Shown here: positions 53,075 through 62,464 of the stretch, one piece after another | How positions within the stretch are numbered: the stretch's first letter is position 1 | Layout of the letters: each line of letters starts with the position of its first letter | Assembly (NCBI RefSeq): GCF_900117415.1 | Contig: NZ_FPEI01000006.1 | Location: 1,054,001-1,118,000, forward strand | Source: Hyphomicrobium sp. CS1BSMeth3 | GTDB lineage: Bacteria; Pseudomonadota; Alphaproteobacteria; Rhizobiales; Hyphomicrobiaceae | Direction of reading: 5' to 3' | DNA length: 64,000 nt | Position numbers and translations under genes: made by a program | The notes under the pieces: generated by a model | Database searches by the model: none | What the model saw: only the letters and a program-made list of their open reading frames with translations | What the model was told of the DNA's origin: nothing

Positions 53075-54752
53075 CCTCTTCTTCTCTCCGGCAACGGCTC
53101 TTCTGGCAGGCGCCCTCGCCCTGCTCTTCACGACCGGCATCGCGCGCAAGGCCGTGCTGCTCGCATTCCCACTGCTCGCACTCGTGCTCGTGTGGCAAGT
53201 GCCCACCGGCAGCGTCACCGCGAACTATCTCGGCTACGCGCTGATCCCGATCCGGGCCGACGACCTCGCCCTCCTTTTCGGAGCCGTCTTCGCGCTCGCG
53301 GCCTTCCTCGGCACCCTTTACGCGCTCGATCGCAGCTCGACACTGGAGCTCACATCCGCCCTGGTTTACGCCGCCGGTGCCCTCGGCGTCGTCTATGCCG
53401 GCGACTGGATCACGCTTTTCGTATGGTGGGAGGTGATGGCCATCGCCTCGACGATCATCGTCGTCTGCGGTGGCGAGAAGGCCCACGGTCCGGCCTTCCG
53501 CTACGCCCTCATCCACTTCCTCGGCGGCGTCCTGCTCATGGCCGGCATTGCCGGCGAGATCGCCATGAGTGGCAGCGCAACCATCACATCGCTCAAGCCT
53601 GATAGCTGGGCACGCTGGCTGATCCTCGCGGGCCTTCTCGTCAATGTCGGCGCACCGCCGTTCTGGGCCTGGGTGTCAGATGCCTATCCGGCCTCCTCCT
53701 GGTCGGGCATGGTCTTCCTCTCGGTCTTCACGACCAAGACGGCCGTCTACGTTCTCATGCGCGCCTTTCCCGGCGTCGAGGTACTGGTCTGGGTCGGCCT
53801 CGTCATGGCGATCTACGGCATTGTCTATGCCGCCCTCGAGAACGACATCCGTCGTCTGCTCGCCTTTGCCATCGTGAGCCAGATGGGCATCAAGGTCGCA
53901 GGCGTCGGCATCGGCACCCCCCTCGCGCTCAACGGCGTCGCGGCCCATTCGGCAGCGGCGGTCATCTACACGGCACTGCTGGTCATGGTCGCAGGCAGTG
54001 TCCTTCGCCAGACCGGCAAAACACGCCTGAACGAACTCAGTGGACTGGCGGACGCGATGCCGCTCACCGCCTTCGCCTGCATGATCGGTGCGCTCGCCAT
54101 TGCCGCCTTCCCGCTCACCTCGGGTTTCGTCTCGAAGTCCATGATCATCGAGGCTGCAGCCAAGGAGCATCTCGCTGGCGCCTGGATCCTGCTCATGGCC
54201 GTATCGGCGGGCGCGGTGCTGCACGCCGGCCTGCGACTGCCCTGGCTCTTGTTCTTCGGCGCACCGAAAGAGCGGCTCCACGTCAGTGATCCACCGCAGG
54301 CCATGCGGATTGCCATGGCGCTCGCGGCCGTGCTCTGCGTCGTCGTTGGCATCGTGCCGGATGGGTTGTACGTGTTGCTGCCGCATCCCGTCGCCTATGT
54401 GCCCTACACGGCGAGCCACATCCTCGTACAGATCCAGCTCCTCGCATTCGCGGCGCTCGTCGTCTATCTCATGCGCGACTGGCTGCAGCCGCAGCGGGGC
54501 ATCACACTCGACCTCGACTGGCTCTATCGCCGCCTCGGCGCCTGGATCGCGCGCGGGTTCGACGACATCACGGACAGGGGTTGGACGCGGCTCGTCAGCA
54601 ACCTCAATGGCAAAGCCGCGCGGCTCCATGAGTTGCTGCTCGCATATCATGGCCCGACAGGCACGTTCGGGCGCACATGGCCCACGGGCACCATGGCCTT
54701 CTGGACGACCTTCCTCCTCGGCGCGTTCCTGCTGATCGCCGCGATGGGGTAG
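53064..54752 (+). CDS. Antiporter D subunit, third copy, divergent
   Basis: The 562-residue paralogue is longer, with an extra C-terminal amphipathic/soluble region and final helix (LGAFLLIAAMG). Glu123 is kept in WWEVMAIAST (TM5) and Lys225 in FTTKTAVYVLM (TM8). The TM7 lysine position is Asn194 (LLVNVGAPPFWAW, versus LK in the other two). Loss of the central Lys suggests altered or absent proton translocation in this subunit. The C-terminal LDWLYRRLGAW stretch is reminiscent of MrpA/NuoL lateral-helix regions. Last gene of the operon, followed by a palindromic repeat. Confidence 0.9.
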   Translation: MTTSLFFSPATALLAGALALLFTTGIARKAVLLAFPLLALVLVWQVPTGSVTANYLGYALIPIRADDLALLFGAVFALAAFLGTLYALDRSSTLELTSALVYAAGALGVVYAGDWITLFVWWEVMAIASTIIVVCGGEKAHGPAFRYALIHFLGGVLLMAGIAGEIAMSGSATITSLKPDSWARWLILAGLLVNVGAPPFWAWVSDAYPASSWSGMVFLSVFTTKTAVYVLMRAFPGVEVLVWVGLVMAIYGIVYAALENDIRRLLAFAIVSQMGIKVAGVGIGTPLALNGVAAHSAAAVIYTALLVMVAGSVLRQTGKTRLNELSGLADAMPLTAFACMIGALAIAAFPLTSGFVSKSMIIEAAAKEHLAGAWILLMAVSAGAVLHAGLRLPWLLFFGAPKERLHVSDPPQAMRIAMALAAVLCVVVGIVPDGLYVLLPHPVAYVPYTASHILVQIQLLAFAALVVYLMRDWLQPQRGITLDLDWLYRRLGAWIARGFDDITDRGWTRLVSNLNGKAARLHELLLAYHGPTGTFGRTWPTGTMAFWTTFLLGAFLLIAAMG

Positions 54753-54769
54753 CCTCGCAGCGCCCTGGC

Positions 54770-55017
54770 ACTTCGCGCTTACGCGCGAACGGGGACTAGT
54801 CCCCGCACCCCTACCGGGAGGGACACCCTCCCGGACCCGCCCGCCTTTTATGGACCTTGGAGCGAGCCGCAAGCGCATCAGCATCCCCTCTCCCCGCAAG
54901 AGCGGGGAGAAGGGACCTGTCGCACACGCGGTTCGCTCCAATTCATAAAAGACGGGGGTTCGGGGGTGTCCCCCGAGCGGGTCATAGGGCGGCAGCCCTG
55001 TTCGCGCTGAAAGCGCG
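54770..55017 (+). repeat. Composite palindromic repeat, family A, copy 4 (both outer arms present)
   Basis: Here the element has both outer arms: GGGAGGGACACCCTCCC, then CCGCCTTTTATGGACCTTGG (54817-54860), on the left. The right arm is GCGGTTCGCTCCAATTCATA, then AAAAGACGGGGG and GTGTCCCCC (54928-54978), inverted. Between them is a single hairpin (CCCCTCTCCCCG/CGGGGAGAAGGG) instead of the two-hairpin core of copies 1-3. The core hairpin combines one half of each terminal hairpin of the other copies, as if the middle had been deleted. It lies between convergent mrpD and gmk ends. Confidence 0.85.
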
Positions 55018-55021
55018 AGCG

Positions 55022-55672
55022 TCAGCTCTTGCTCTTCAGTCCCTGCTGAAGCTCCCGCGCGAAGGCGGGGAGGCCGGTCTGGCGGCTCGAGCGATGGCGC
55101 TCGGCAGAAAGAACCCCGCGAAGGATGCTCAGGCTCTCAGCGACGACATCATTGACGACGACGTAGTCGTACTCGGGCCAATGGCTGATCTCTTCGCCCG
55201 CCGCGGCGAGCCGGCGCGCAACCACGTCGGCGCCATCCTGCGCACGGGCGTGCAGACGCTGACCGAGCGCCGCAGCCGAGGGCGGCAGAACGAAGACCCG
55301 AACAAGATCCGCCGGCGCGGTTTCAGCGAGCTGCTGCGCACCCTGCCAGTCGATATCGAAAAGGACGTCGCGGCCCGCGTTCAGCGCGTCCATGACCGGC
55401 CCGCGCGGCGTGCCGTACAGATTGCCGTGAACGTGTGCCCACTCGAGAAGCTCACCCGCTTCCTTGAGCCGCTCGAAAGCCGCGGCATCGATGAAATGGT
55501 AGTCCTGCCCGTCGACCTCGCCCGGTCGCGGCTTGCGCGTCGTCACCGAGACCGAAATGACGAGCGCGGGCTCCGCCGCCAGCAATGCCTTCGCGAGCGT
55601 CGTCTTGCCGGCGCCCGAAGGCGACGACAGCACCAGCATCACGCCACGCCGCGCCATGTGAGTGCTCGCCAT
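55022..55672 (-). CDS. gmk: Guanylate kinase
   Basis: The 216-residue enzyme converts GMP to GDP, an essential step. The P-loop is SSPSGAGKTT near residue 17, the GMP-binding region contains SVTTRKPRPGEVDGQDYHF, and VLFDIDWQGAQQL is the conserved nucleotide-binding strand. It follows yicC on the same strand with an eight-base gap, a common pair in proteobacteria. Confidence 0.96.
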   Translation of the reverse strand: MASTHMARRGVMLVLSSPSGAGKTTLAKALLAAEPALVISVSVTTRKPRPGEVDGQDYHFIDAAAFERLKEAGELLEWAHVHGNLYGTPRGPVMDALNAGRDVLFDIDWQGAQQLAETAPADLVRVFVLPPSAAALGQRLHARAQDGADVVARRLAAAGEEISHWPEYDYVVVNDVVAESLSILRGVLSAERHRSSRQTGLPAFARELQQGLKSKS

Positions 55673-55680
55673 CCTTGCCT

Positions 55681-56583
55681 CTATTCGATGTTCTGGATCT
55701 GCTCGCGCATCTGCTCGATCACGGCCTTGAGCGCAAGACCTGCGCGCGTCGTCTCGATGTCATTGGCCTTCGAGCAGGTCGTATTCGCCTCACGATTGAA
55801 TTCCTGCGCCAGGAAGTCGAGCCTGCGGCCCGCCGGCTTCCCGCCGGCCATGAGCTCGCGCGCGGCCGAAACGTGCGCGCGGAGCCGCTGCAGCTCCTCC
55901 TCGACATCAGCCTTGACGGCCAGCATGGCGGCTTCCTGATGCAGACGCGTCTCGTCGAGCGGCGCGCCCGTTTCCAGAAGCCGCGCCACCTGCTCCTTGA
56001 GACGCGCCCGGATAGCCTCGGGCGAGCGAGCCGGCGAAGCGGCGATCGTCTCCACGAGCGACGAGATCGACGCCAGATGCTCCTCGATGACCGGCCCCAG
56101 GCGACGTCCCTCGGCGCGACGCGATTCGACGAGCTGATCGAGCGCGCGCTCGAAGCTCGCGAGCATGGCTGCATGACGCGCCTCGATTGCGGCCTGATCC
56201 TCGGCGCCTTCGCCGACCTCGATCACGCCGCGCAGTGCCAGCAGCCCCTCGACGCTCAAGGGCGCGAAGTTCCCGCGCGCGCTCAGCCGCTCGGCAATAG
56301 CCATGAGCTGGCCGAGGGCCGCCTCGTTGATGCTGAGCTCCGTGCCGCCGCCGTCGCGGGCGACATTGAGGCTGATAGATACGTTGCCGCGCGTGAGGCG
56401 GGCCCCGATCCGCTCGCGCAGGCGCGGCTCGAGAGCTTCATGGCCCGGCGCCAGCCGAAGGCGCACATCGAGACCCTTGCCATTCACGCTGCGAATATCC
56501 CAGCGCCACGCGACCGTGCCATGCCGGCCTTCGTCGGCACCGAAGCCGGTCATCGAGGGAACTGGGCTGTCCTGCTTCGCCAT
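55681..56583 (-). CDS. yicC: YicC/YloC-family endoribonuclease
   Basis: A 300-residue YicC family protein, implicated in RNA processing and stationary-phase survival. It begins MAKQDSPVPSMTGFGADEG, with the family signature SMTGFG. The middle has EIRSVN-type WDIRSVNGKGLDVRLRLAP, and the end has the DUF1732 domain (KADVEEELQRLRAH, LDFLAQEFNREANT, CSK). ATG at 56583 is used; ATG at 56595 is alternative. The pair yicC-gmk is typical of Hyphomicrobiales. Confidence 0.93.
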   Translation of the reverse strand: MAKQDSPVPSMTGFGADEGRHGTVAWRWDIRSVNGKGLDVRLRLAPGHEALEPRLRERIGARLTRGNVSISLNVARDGGGTELSINEAALGQLMAIAERLSARGNFAPLSVEGLLALRGVIEVGEGAEDQAAIEARHAAMLASFERALDQLVESRRAEGRRLGPVIEEHLASISSLVETIAASPARSPEAIRARLKEQVARLLETGAPLDETRLHQEAAMLAVKADVEEELQRLRAHVSAARELMAGGKPAGRRLDFLAQEFNREANTTCSKANDIETTRAGLALKAVIEQMREQIQNIE

Positions 56584-56595
56584 GGGCGTGATCAT

Positions 56596-56904
56596 ATCTC
56601 GGCTGGGGCGCGGGCTTGCGCACGCGCCGAGGGATTTGTGAGAGATTTACTGTCCTGCCATTCGCGATCGGGCAAGCAATTTTGGCGCTGCGGGGCCCGG
56701 ATCGGCCCGCCGAACCCACAGATAGCCATACCATGGCCAATAAACGGGCGAGCGCTGCGCTGGGCGCGGACCGGCCTTCGCACACCGCTCGCGTCGGGCT
56801 CTGGCATTGGCGGCATCCGGCCGCTACCTTGCCACGCGCATATCAGAGCACGTACGAATGGGCTCCGTGGCCCCTGAGCCGGCCATCAATACGGGGAGAG
56901 ATTC
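56596..56904. other. Divergent intergenic region, 309 bases
   Basis: It lies between yicC and the luciferase-like monooxygenase gene. No gene recognised. The last bases hold GGGGAGAG, the ribosome-binding site of the downstream gene. Nothing else found. Confidence 0.5.
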
Positions 56905-58119
56905 ATGGTTCAACGAGGCCCACACCGCGGCCTGATCTTCGGCATCTTCCTGGCGCCCTTCCACCGCGCTGGAGACAACCCGACGCTGGCCATTGCCCGC
57001 GACATGGATCTCATCAGCCACCTGGATGCGCTCGGCTATGACGAGGCCTGGATCGGCGAGCATCACTCGGCGGGCTGGGAGCTCATCGCGAGCCCGGAGC
57101 TCATCATCGCCGCGGCGGCCGAGCGCACGAAGAACATCCGGCTCGGAACCGGTGTGACCAGCCTCCCCTATCATCACCCCTTTCTCGTCGCCCAGCGCTT
57201 CGTCCAGCTCGACCACATGACCAAGGGCCGCGCCATGCTCGGCTGCGGACCGGGCGCACTCACGTCCGACGCCTACATGCTGGCCATCAAGGCCGAGGAC
57301 CAGCGTCGGCGCATGGGCGAATCGCTCGACGCGATCATGCAGCTCCTCAAGTGCGAGGAGCCGGTCACCATGAAGACCGACTGGTTCGAGATGCGCGAGG
57401 CGCGCCTGCATCTGGCACCGTACACCGACCCACATTTCCCGATCGCCGTGGCGAGCACGCAGTCACCGGCCGGCATGCAGGTCGCCGGCAAGCATGGGCT
57501 CGGCGTGCTTTCTCTCGGCGCCGGCTTGCCGGGCGGTGTGGATGCGCTGCCCGCCCACTGGAAGATCGCCGAGGACGAGGCTGCCAAGTACGGCAAGACG
57601 ATGGACCGCAAGGGCTGGCGTCTCGTCATCAACATGCACTGCGCGGAAGACGACGAGCGCGCGCTCCGTGATGTCGCCCATGGCGAGCGCCAGGAGACCG
57701 TGACCTATTTCGAGGAAACCCTCGGCCGTCCGCCCGGACGCTCGCAGGATCCGCTGCGCGAAGGCGTGAAGGCCGGCAACACGCTCGTCGGCTCGCCCGA
57801 GACCGTCACCAAGGGCATCGAGCGCATGATCGCCGCCAGCAAGGGCGGTGTCGGCGGCGTGATGTTCCGGGCGCACGAGTGGGCGAACCGCGAGGATACT
57901 TTCCGCAGCTTCGAGCTCTTCGCGCGCTGGGTCATGCCGAAGTTCCAGGGTTCGCTCGACACCGTGATCGCCTCGCGCGACTGGTGCCGCGACAATCGCG
58001 GCACGATCTTCGCGCCGAACGTCAAGGCCATCGAAAAGGCCTATCAGGATGCCGGCAAGGCCCTGCCCGAAGGCTATCGCTCGCGCCTCACCGGCGCGCG
58101 CGACGACAGCAAGAGCTGA
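56905..58119 (+). CDS. Luciferase-like flavin-dependent monooxygenase (LLM class)
   Basis: A 404-residue member of the bacterial luciferase/LLM superfamily, typically FMNH2-dependent monooxygenases. An early barrel strand is RGLIFGIFLAPFHRA. YDEAWIGEHHSAGWE is the family motif with conserved His residues, and IRLGTGVTSLPYHHPF follows. A C-terminal extension (WCRDNRGTIFAPNVKAIEKAY) is also present. First gene of an operon with two ThDP-enzyme subunits and a Baeyer-Villiger monooxygenase. GGGGAGAG precedes the ATG. No flavin reductase is encoded in the operon. Confidence 0.9.
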   Translation: MVQRGPHRGLIFGIFLAPFHRAGDNPTLAIARDMDLISHLDALGYDEAWIGEHHSAGWELIASPELIIAAAAERTKNIRLGTGVTSLPYHHPFLVAQRFVQLDHMTKGRAMLGCGPGALTSDAYMLAIKAEDQRRRMGESLDAIMQLLKCEEPVTMKTDWFEMREARLHLAPYTDPHFPIAVASTQSPAGMQVAGKHGLGVLSLGAGLPGGVDALPAHWKIAEDEAAKYGKTMDRKGWRLVINMHCAEDDERALRDVAHGERQETVTYFEETLGRPPGRSQDPLREGVKAGNTLVGSPETVTKGIERMIAASKGGVGGVMFRAHEWANREDTFRSFELFARWVMPKFQGSLDTVIASRDWCRDNRGTIFAPNVKAIEKAYQDAGKALPEGYRSRLTGARDDSKS

Positions 58120-58155
58120 CCAACCAACTCAATTGAACCAGGCACTAGGAAACTG

Positions 58156-58683
58156 ATGACGACACAAACGCGCCATTGGTCGCACGATGTCTTCGCCGAA
58201 ATGAAGGCGCGCGACATCCAGACCGTCGCCACGATCCCCGATGGCGGCCTCACACAGCTTCTGAACATGGTCGTCGCCGACAAGGACATGCGCCTCGTCA
58301 CGCTCTCGACGGAGGAAGAAGGCGTCGGCGTCGCAACCGGCCAATGGCTCGGCGGCAAGCGCGCGATGATCGCCATGCAATCTTCGGGCGTCGGCAACTG
58401 CATCAACGCGCTCGGCATCCCGGTGACCATGCGCGCGCCGTGCCTCATGCTCGTGACCATGCGCGGCCAGTGGGGTGAGTTCAATCCCTGGCAGGTCCCC
58501 ATGGGCATGGCGACGCGCACGGTGCTGGAAGCCGTCGGCGTGCGCTGCTTCCCCGTCGAGCACGCTGCGGAGATCGGCGAGACGTTCGCCGCTGCGGCTG
58601 ACATCGCCTTTCATGGCCGCCTCTCGGCCGCGGTGCTGGTCAGCCAGCGCGTGATCGGCGCCAAGGGCTTCGGACAGAAATAA
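58156..58683 (+). CDS. ThDP-dependent decarboxylase, alpha subunit (sulfopyruvate/phosphonopyruvate decarboxylase-like)
   Basis: The 175-residue protein is a stand-alone PYR domain of a ThDP enzyme, like ComD of sulfopyruvate decarboxylase. The catalytic Glu that activates the cofactor is in STEEEGVGVATGQWLGG, and IAMQSSGVGNCINAL forms the partner strand. No diphosphate-binding motif is present, because that is supplied by the beta subunit encoded next. It follows the LLM gene by 36 bases. Substrate assignment is by family resemblance only. Confidence 0.85.
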   Translation: MTTQTRHWSHDVFAEMKARDIQTVATIPDGGLTQLLNMVVADKDMRLVTLSTEEEGVGVATGQWLGGKRAMIAMQSSGVGNCINALGIPVTMRAPCLMLVTMRGQWGEFNPWQVPMGMATRTVLEAVGVRCFPVEHAAEIGETFAAAADIAFHGRLSAAVLVSQRVIGAKGFGQK

Positions 58684-58686
58684 GGG

Positions 58687-58853
58687 CTAGTGTGATGATC
58701 GAGAAATTCGCCAGATCTCGCGGCTGGGTATCGAGCGAATTTCTCGATCTGAATCACACGAGCAAGTCTATGATTCTAGTGTCCCTTTTGATTCCGAAGT
58801 TCGCTCGGGACGCCAGCATCAAGGGTAAGCGAACTTCGGAATCGGGACACTAG
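58687..58853 (-). repeat. Structured dispersed repeat, family B, copy 2, complete, inside the ThDP-subunit operon
   Basis: Two consecutive hairpins. The first has arms TGTGATGATCGAGAAATTCGC and GCGAATTTCTCGATCTGAATC (58691-58758). The second has CTAGTGTCCC, GATTCCGAAGTTCGCT and AGCGAACTTCGGAATC, GGGACACTAG (58776-58853); the first arm carries four extra T. Read on the minus strand it aligns with 1-120. It fills the entire gap between the alpha gene stop and the beta gene ATG (58858). No normal Shine-Dalgarno is left in front of that ATG. Confidence 0.88.
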
Positions 58854-58857
58854 CGAC

Positions 58858-59469
58858 ATGACCTCGACCACCAAACCCGCAAGCCCGGCGCCCAACAAGA
58901 TCAAGCGGCGCCCGTTTGTCGCCGAGCTCCTCAAGCACCGCGGCAATGCGCTCGTCGTGCCGGGCCTCGGCAGTCCGACCTGGGACATCTCCGCTGCGGG
59001 CGATCAGCCCGAGTATCTCTACTCGTGGGGCGGCATGGGCCTCGCCGTTGCGACGGCTCTCGGCATTGCCATGGCGCAGCCGGACCGTCGCGTGCTCGCG
59101 ATCACCGGCGACGGCGAGATGATGATGGGCATTGGCTCGCTCGGCGTCGTTGCCGATCAGGCGCCGAAGAACCTCGGCATTCTCGTGCTCGACAACGAGC
59201 ATTTCGGCGAGACAGGCCGCCAGCACGGTCTCACCGGCGCGCGGACGGACATGTGCAAGGTCGCTGAAGGCTTCGGCATTCAGAAGACCATGCTCGTCAC
59301 CGAGGAGAGCCAGCTCGGCACGCTCGCCGATCTCATGTTCAAGCAGCCGGGGCCGACATTCGCCGTGGCCAAGATCGCGATCACGGAGGACCCCTGGGCG
59401 CTCCCGGTGAAGGACGGTGCGGCGATCGCCCATCGCTTCCGCATTGCCGTCGGCGTCGAGAAGCCCTGA
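58858..59469 (+). CDS. ThDP-dependent decarboxylase, beta subunit (ComE-like)
   Basis: The 203-residue partner of the alpha subunit carries the ThDP diphosphate/Mg motif, GDG...N, in GDGEMMMGIGSLGVVADQ, ending with VLDNEHFGETG. PTWDISAAGDQPEYLYSWGG and RTDMCKVAEGFGI complete the PP domain. Sequence and size resemble the beta subunit of sulfopyruvate decarboxylase and phosphonopyruvate decarboxylase. Its ATG lies only four bases after a palindromic repeat with no clear ribosome-binding site, so translation initiation may depend on that structure. Confidence 0.87.
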   Translation: MTSTTKPASPAPNKIKRRPFVAELLKHRGNALVVPGLGSPTWDISAAGDQPEYLYSWGGMGLAVATALGIAMAQPDRRVLAITGDGEMMMGIGSLGVVADQAPKNLGILVLDNEHFGETGRQHGLTGARTDMCKVAEGFGIQKTMLVTEESQLGTLADLMFKQPGPTFAVAKIAITEDPWALPVKDGAAIAHRFRIAVGVEKP

Positions 59470-59538
59470 TCAGACACGCCAAGAGCAAGAGCCCGCAAGG
59501 GCCGCGCATGAGGAAATGAACCGAGCCGGAGATCAGCC

Positions 59539-61179
<1,641 letters not shown>

Positions 61180-61195
61180 GCAATCCGAAATGCAT

Positions 61196-61233
61196 CGGGC
61201 GCCTCTGGATCCCAGGGGCGCCCGTTTGATTTT
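61196..61233 (+). terminator. Strong rho-independent terminator ending the monooxygenase operon
   Basis: CGGGCGCCTCTGG/CCAGGGGCGCCCG, a 13-base-pair stem with one G-U pair and a three-base loop, followed by TTTGATTTT. It begins 16 bases after the stop of the Baeyer-Villiger gene and 19 bases before the end of the convergent rpoH. Confidence 0.9.
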
Positions 61234-61251
61234 CGGATCTGACGAAGGCGC

Positions 61252-62145
61252 TCAGGCCTCCGCGCCAGCCGCCTCGATCTTGGCATTGGCCTTCTGCATG
61301 GCGCGCTGGACCTTCTCGAAGGCGCGCACCTCGATCTGGCGAATGCGCTCGCGCGACACGCCGAACTCGACCGAGAGATCCTCGAGCGTTGCCGGATCTT
61401 CCCGGAGGCGGCGGGCCTCGAAGATCTGGCGCTCGCGGTCCGTCAGCGTCTTCAGCGCATTGCCGAGCATGCCGCGGCGCAGTTCCAGCTCCTCGCTCTC
61501 GGCGAGCTGCGCCTCCTGATCGGGCGTCTCGTCGACGAGCCAGTCCTGCCACTCACCCGAGTCGGCATCGGCGCGAACGGGCGCGTTCAGTGAAGCGTCG
61601 CCGCTCAGGCGGCGGTTCATCGAGACAACGTCCTCCTCGCTCACGCCGAGCTTGGTCGCGATCGCCTTGACCTGATCGGGCTTGAGCTCGCCCTCATCGA
61701 GGGCCTGGATCTGGCCTTTCACGCGGCGCAGGTTGAAGAAGAGCTTCTTCTGCGACGCCGTGGTGCCCATCTTCACGAGGCTCCACGAACGCAGGATGTA
61801 CTCCTGGATCGAGGCCCTGATCCACCACATGGCATAGGTCGCGAGGCGGAACCCCTTGTCCGGGTCGAAGCGCTTCACCGCCTGCATGAGCCCGACGTTG
61901 CCTTCGGAAATCACCTCGCCCATGGGAAGACCATAACCGCGATAGCCCATGGCAATGCGGCCGACGAGGCGCAGATGCGACGTCACGAGCTTGTGGGCAG
62001 CTTCGGTATCCTCGTGCTGCTGCCAGCGCTTGGCCAGCATGTACTCCTCGTCCGGCTCCAGCATTGGGAACCGACGGATCTCCTCGAGATAGCGGGATAG
62101 GCCGGCCGAGCCTGAAGCTACGACCGGCAGTGCTTTGGTCGCCAT
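61252..62145 (-). CDS. rpoH: Heat-shock sigma factor sigma-32
   Basis: A 297-residue sigma-70-family factor of the RpoH class, directing transcription of heat-shock genes. Region 2 contains EGNVGLMQAVKRFDPDKGFR and ATYAMWWIRASIQEYIL. The RpoH box is SQKKLFFNLRRVK, the alphaproteobacterial form. Region 4 ends with FGVSRERIRQIEVRAFEKV. Start at 62145 (MATKALPVVASG) is chosen because GAGGGA lies at correct spacing; Met codons at 62151 and 62178 are alternatives. Confidence 0.97.
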   Translation of the reverse strand: MATKALPVVASGSAGLSRYLEEIRRFPMLEPDEEYMLAKRWQQHEDTEAAHKLVTSHLRLVGRIAMGYRGYGLPMGEVISEGNVGLMQAVKRFDPDKGFRLATYAMWWIRASIQEYILRSWSLVKMGTTASQKKLFFNLRRVKGQIQALDEGELKPDQVKAIATKLGVSEEDVVSMNRRLSGDASLNAPVRADADSGEWQDWLVDETPDQEAQLAESEELELRRGMLGNALKTLTDRERQIFEARRLREDPATLEDLSVEFGVSRERIRQIEVRAFEKVQRAMQKANAKIEAAGAEA

Positions 62146-62464
62146 AGCCATTCCCTCTCTTCGCGCCACGCTGGCCACTTCAGTCAGTAATGCCGAGCTG
62201 CGCGAATAGTTGCCGCGGTGGTCTCAGGTACCCTGTTGGTTCAGTCGCCCGTTCCGCGGAAAAGGTTCATCATGTTGTAATGAGAGTACGCCCGATGGAC
62301 CTCCCGCTCCACTACTGAGGCGTGTTCATCACAAGGTATTGAGGGGCGCGTGAACTTGGCCCCCGCGCGTTTGAGCAGAACGCATCAGATCTCTCCAATC
62401 CGTCGCTACGGCACTAAAAATTCTCACTATTTCTTATCGAGCTGTCGACAGCTCGGCGCTCGCT
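62146..62464. other. Intergenic region upstream of rpoH, 319 bases
   Basis: It lies between the phosphatase stop and rpoH, both on the minus strand, so it is the promoter/leader region of rpoH. It includes an 18-base perfect palindrome at 62438-62455 and an AT-rich stretch just next to it. No gene and no recognised riboswitch were found. An RNA thermosensor or sigma-32 autoregulation is conceivable but not shown. Confidence 0.5.
62438..62455. promoter_or_regulatory. Perfect 18-base palindrome between phosphatase and rpoH
   Basis: CGAGCTGTCGACAGCTCG is its own reverse complement. As RNA it would fold as a seven-base stem with a TCGA loop. It is nine bases beyond the phosphatase stop and about 290 upstream of rpoH. 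No T-run follows on the minus strand, so an operator or mRNA 3' element is as likely as a terminator. Confidence 0.4.

Noticed and set aside
47392-54752. Membrane-bound hydrogenase or formate hydrogenlyase locus
   Set aside because: Gene order resembles the antiporter module of Mbh, but there are no hydrogenase large/small subunits or Fe-S subunits in the flanks.
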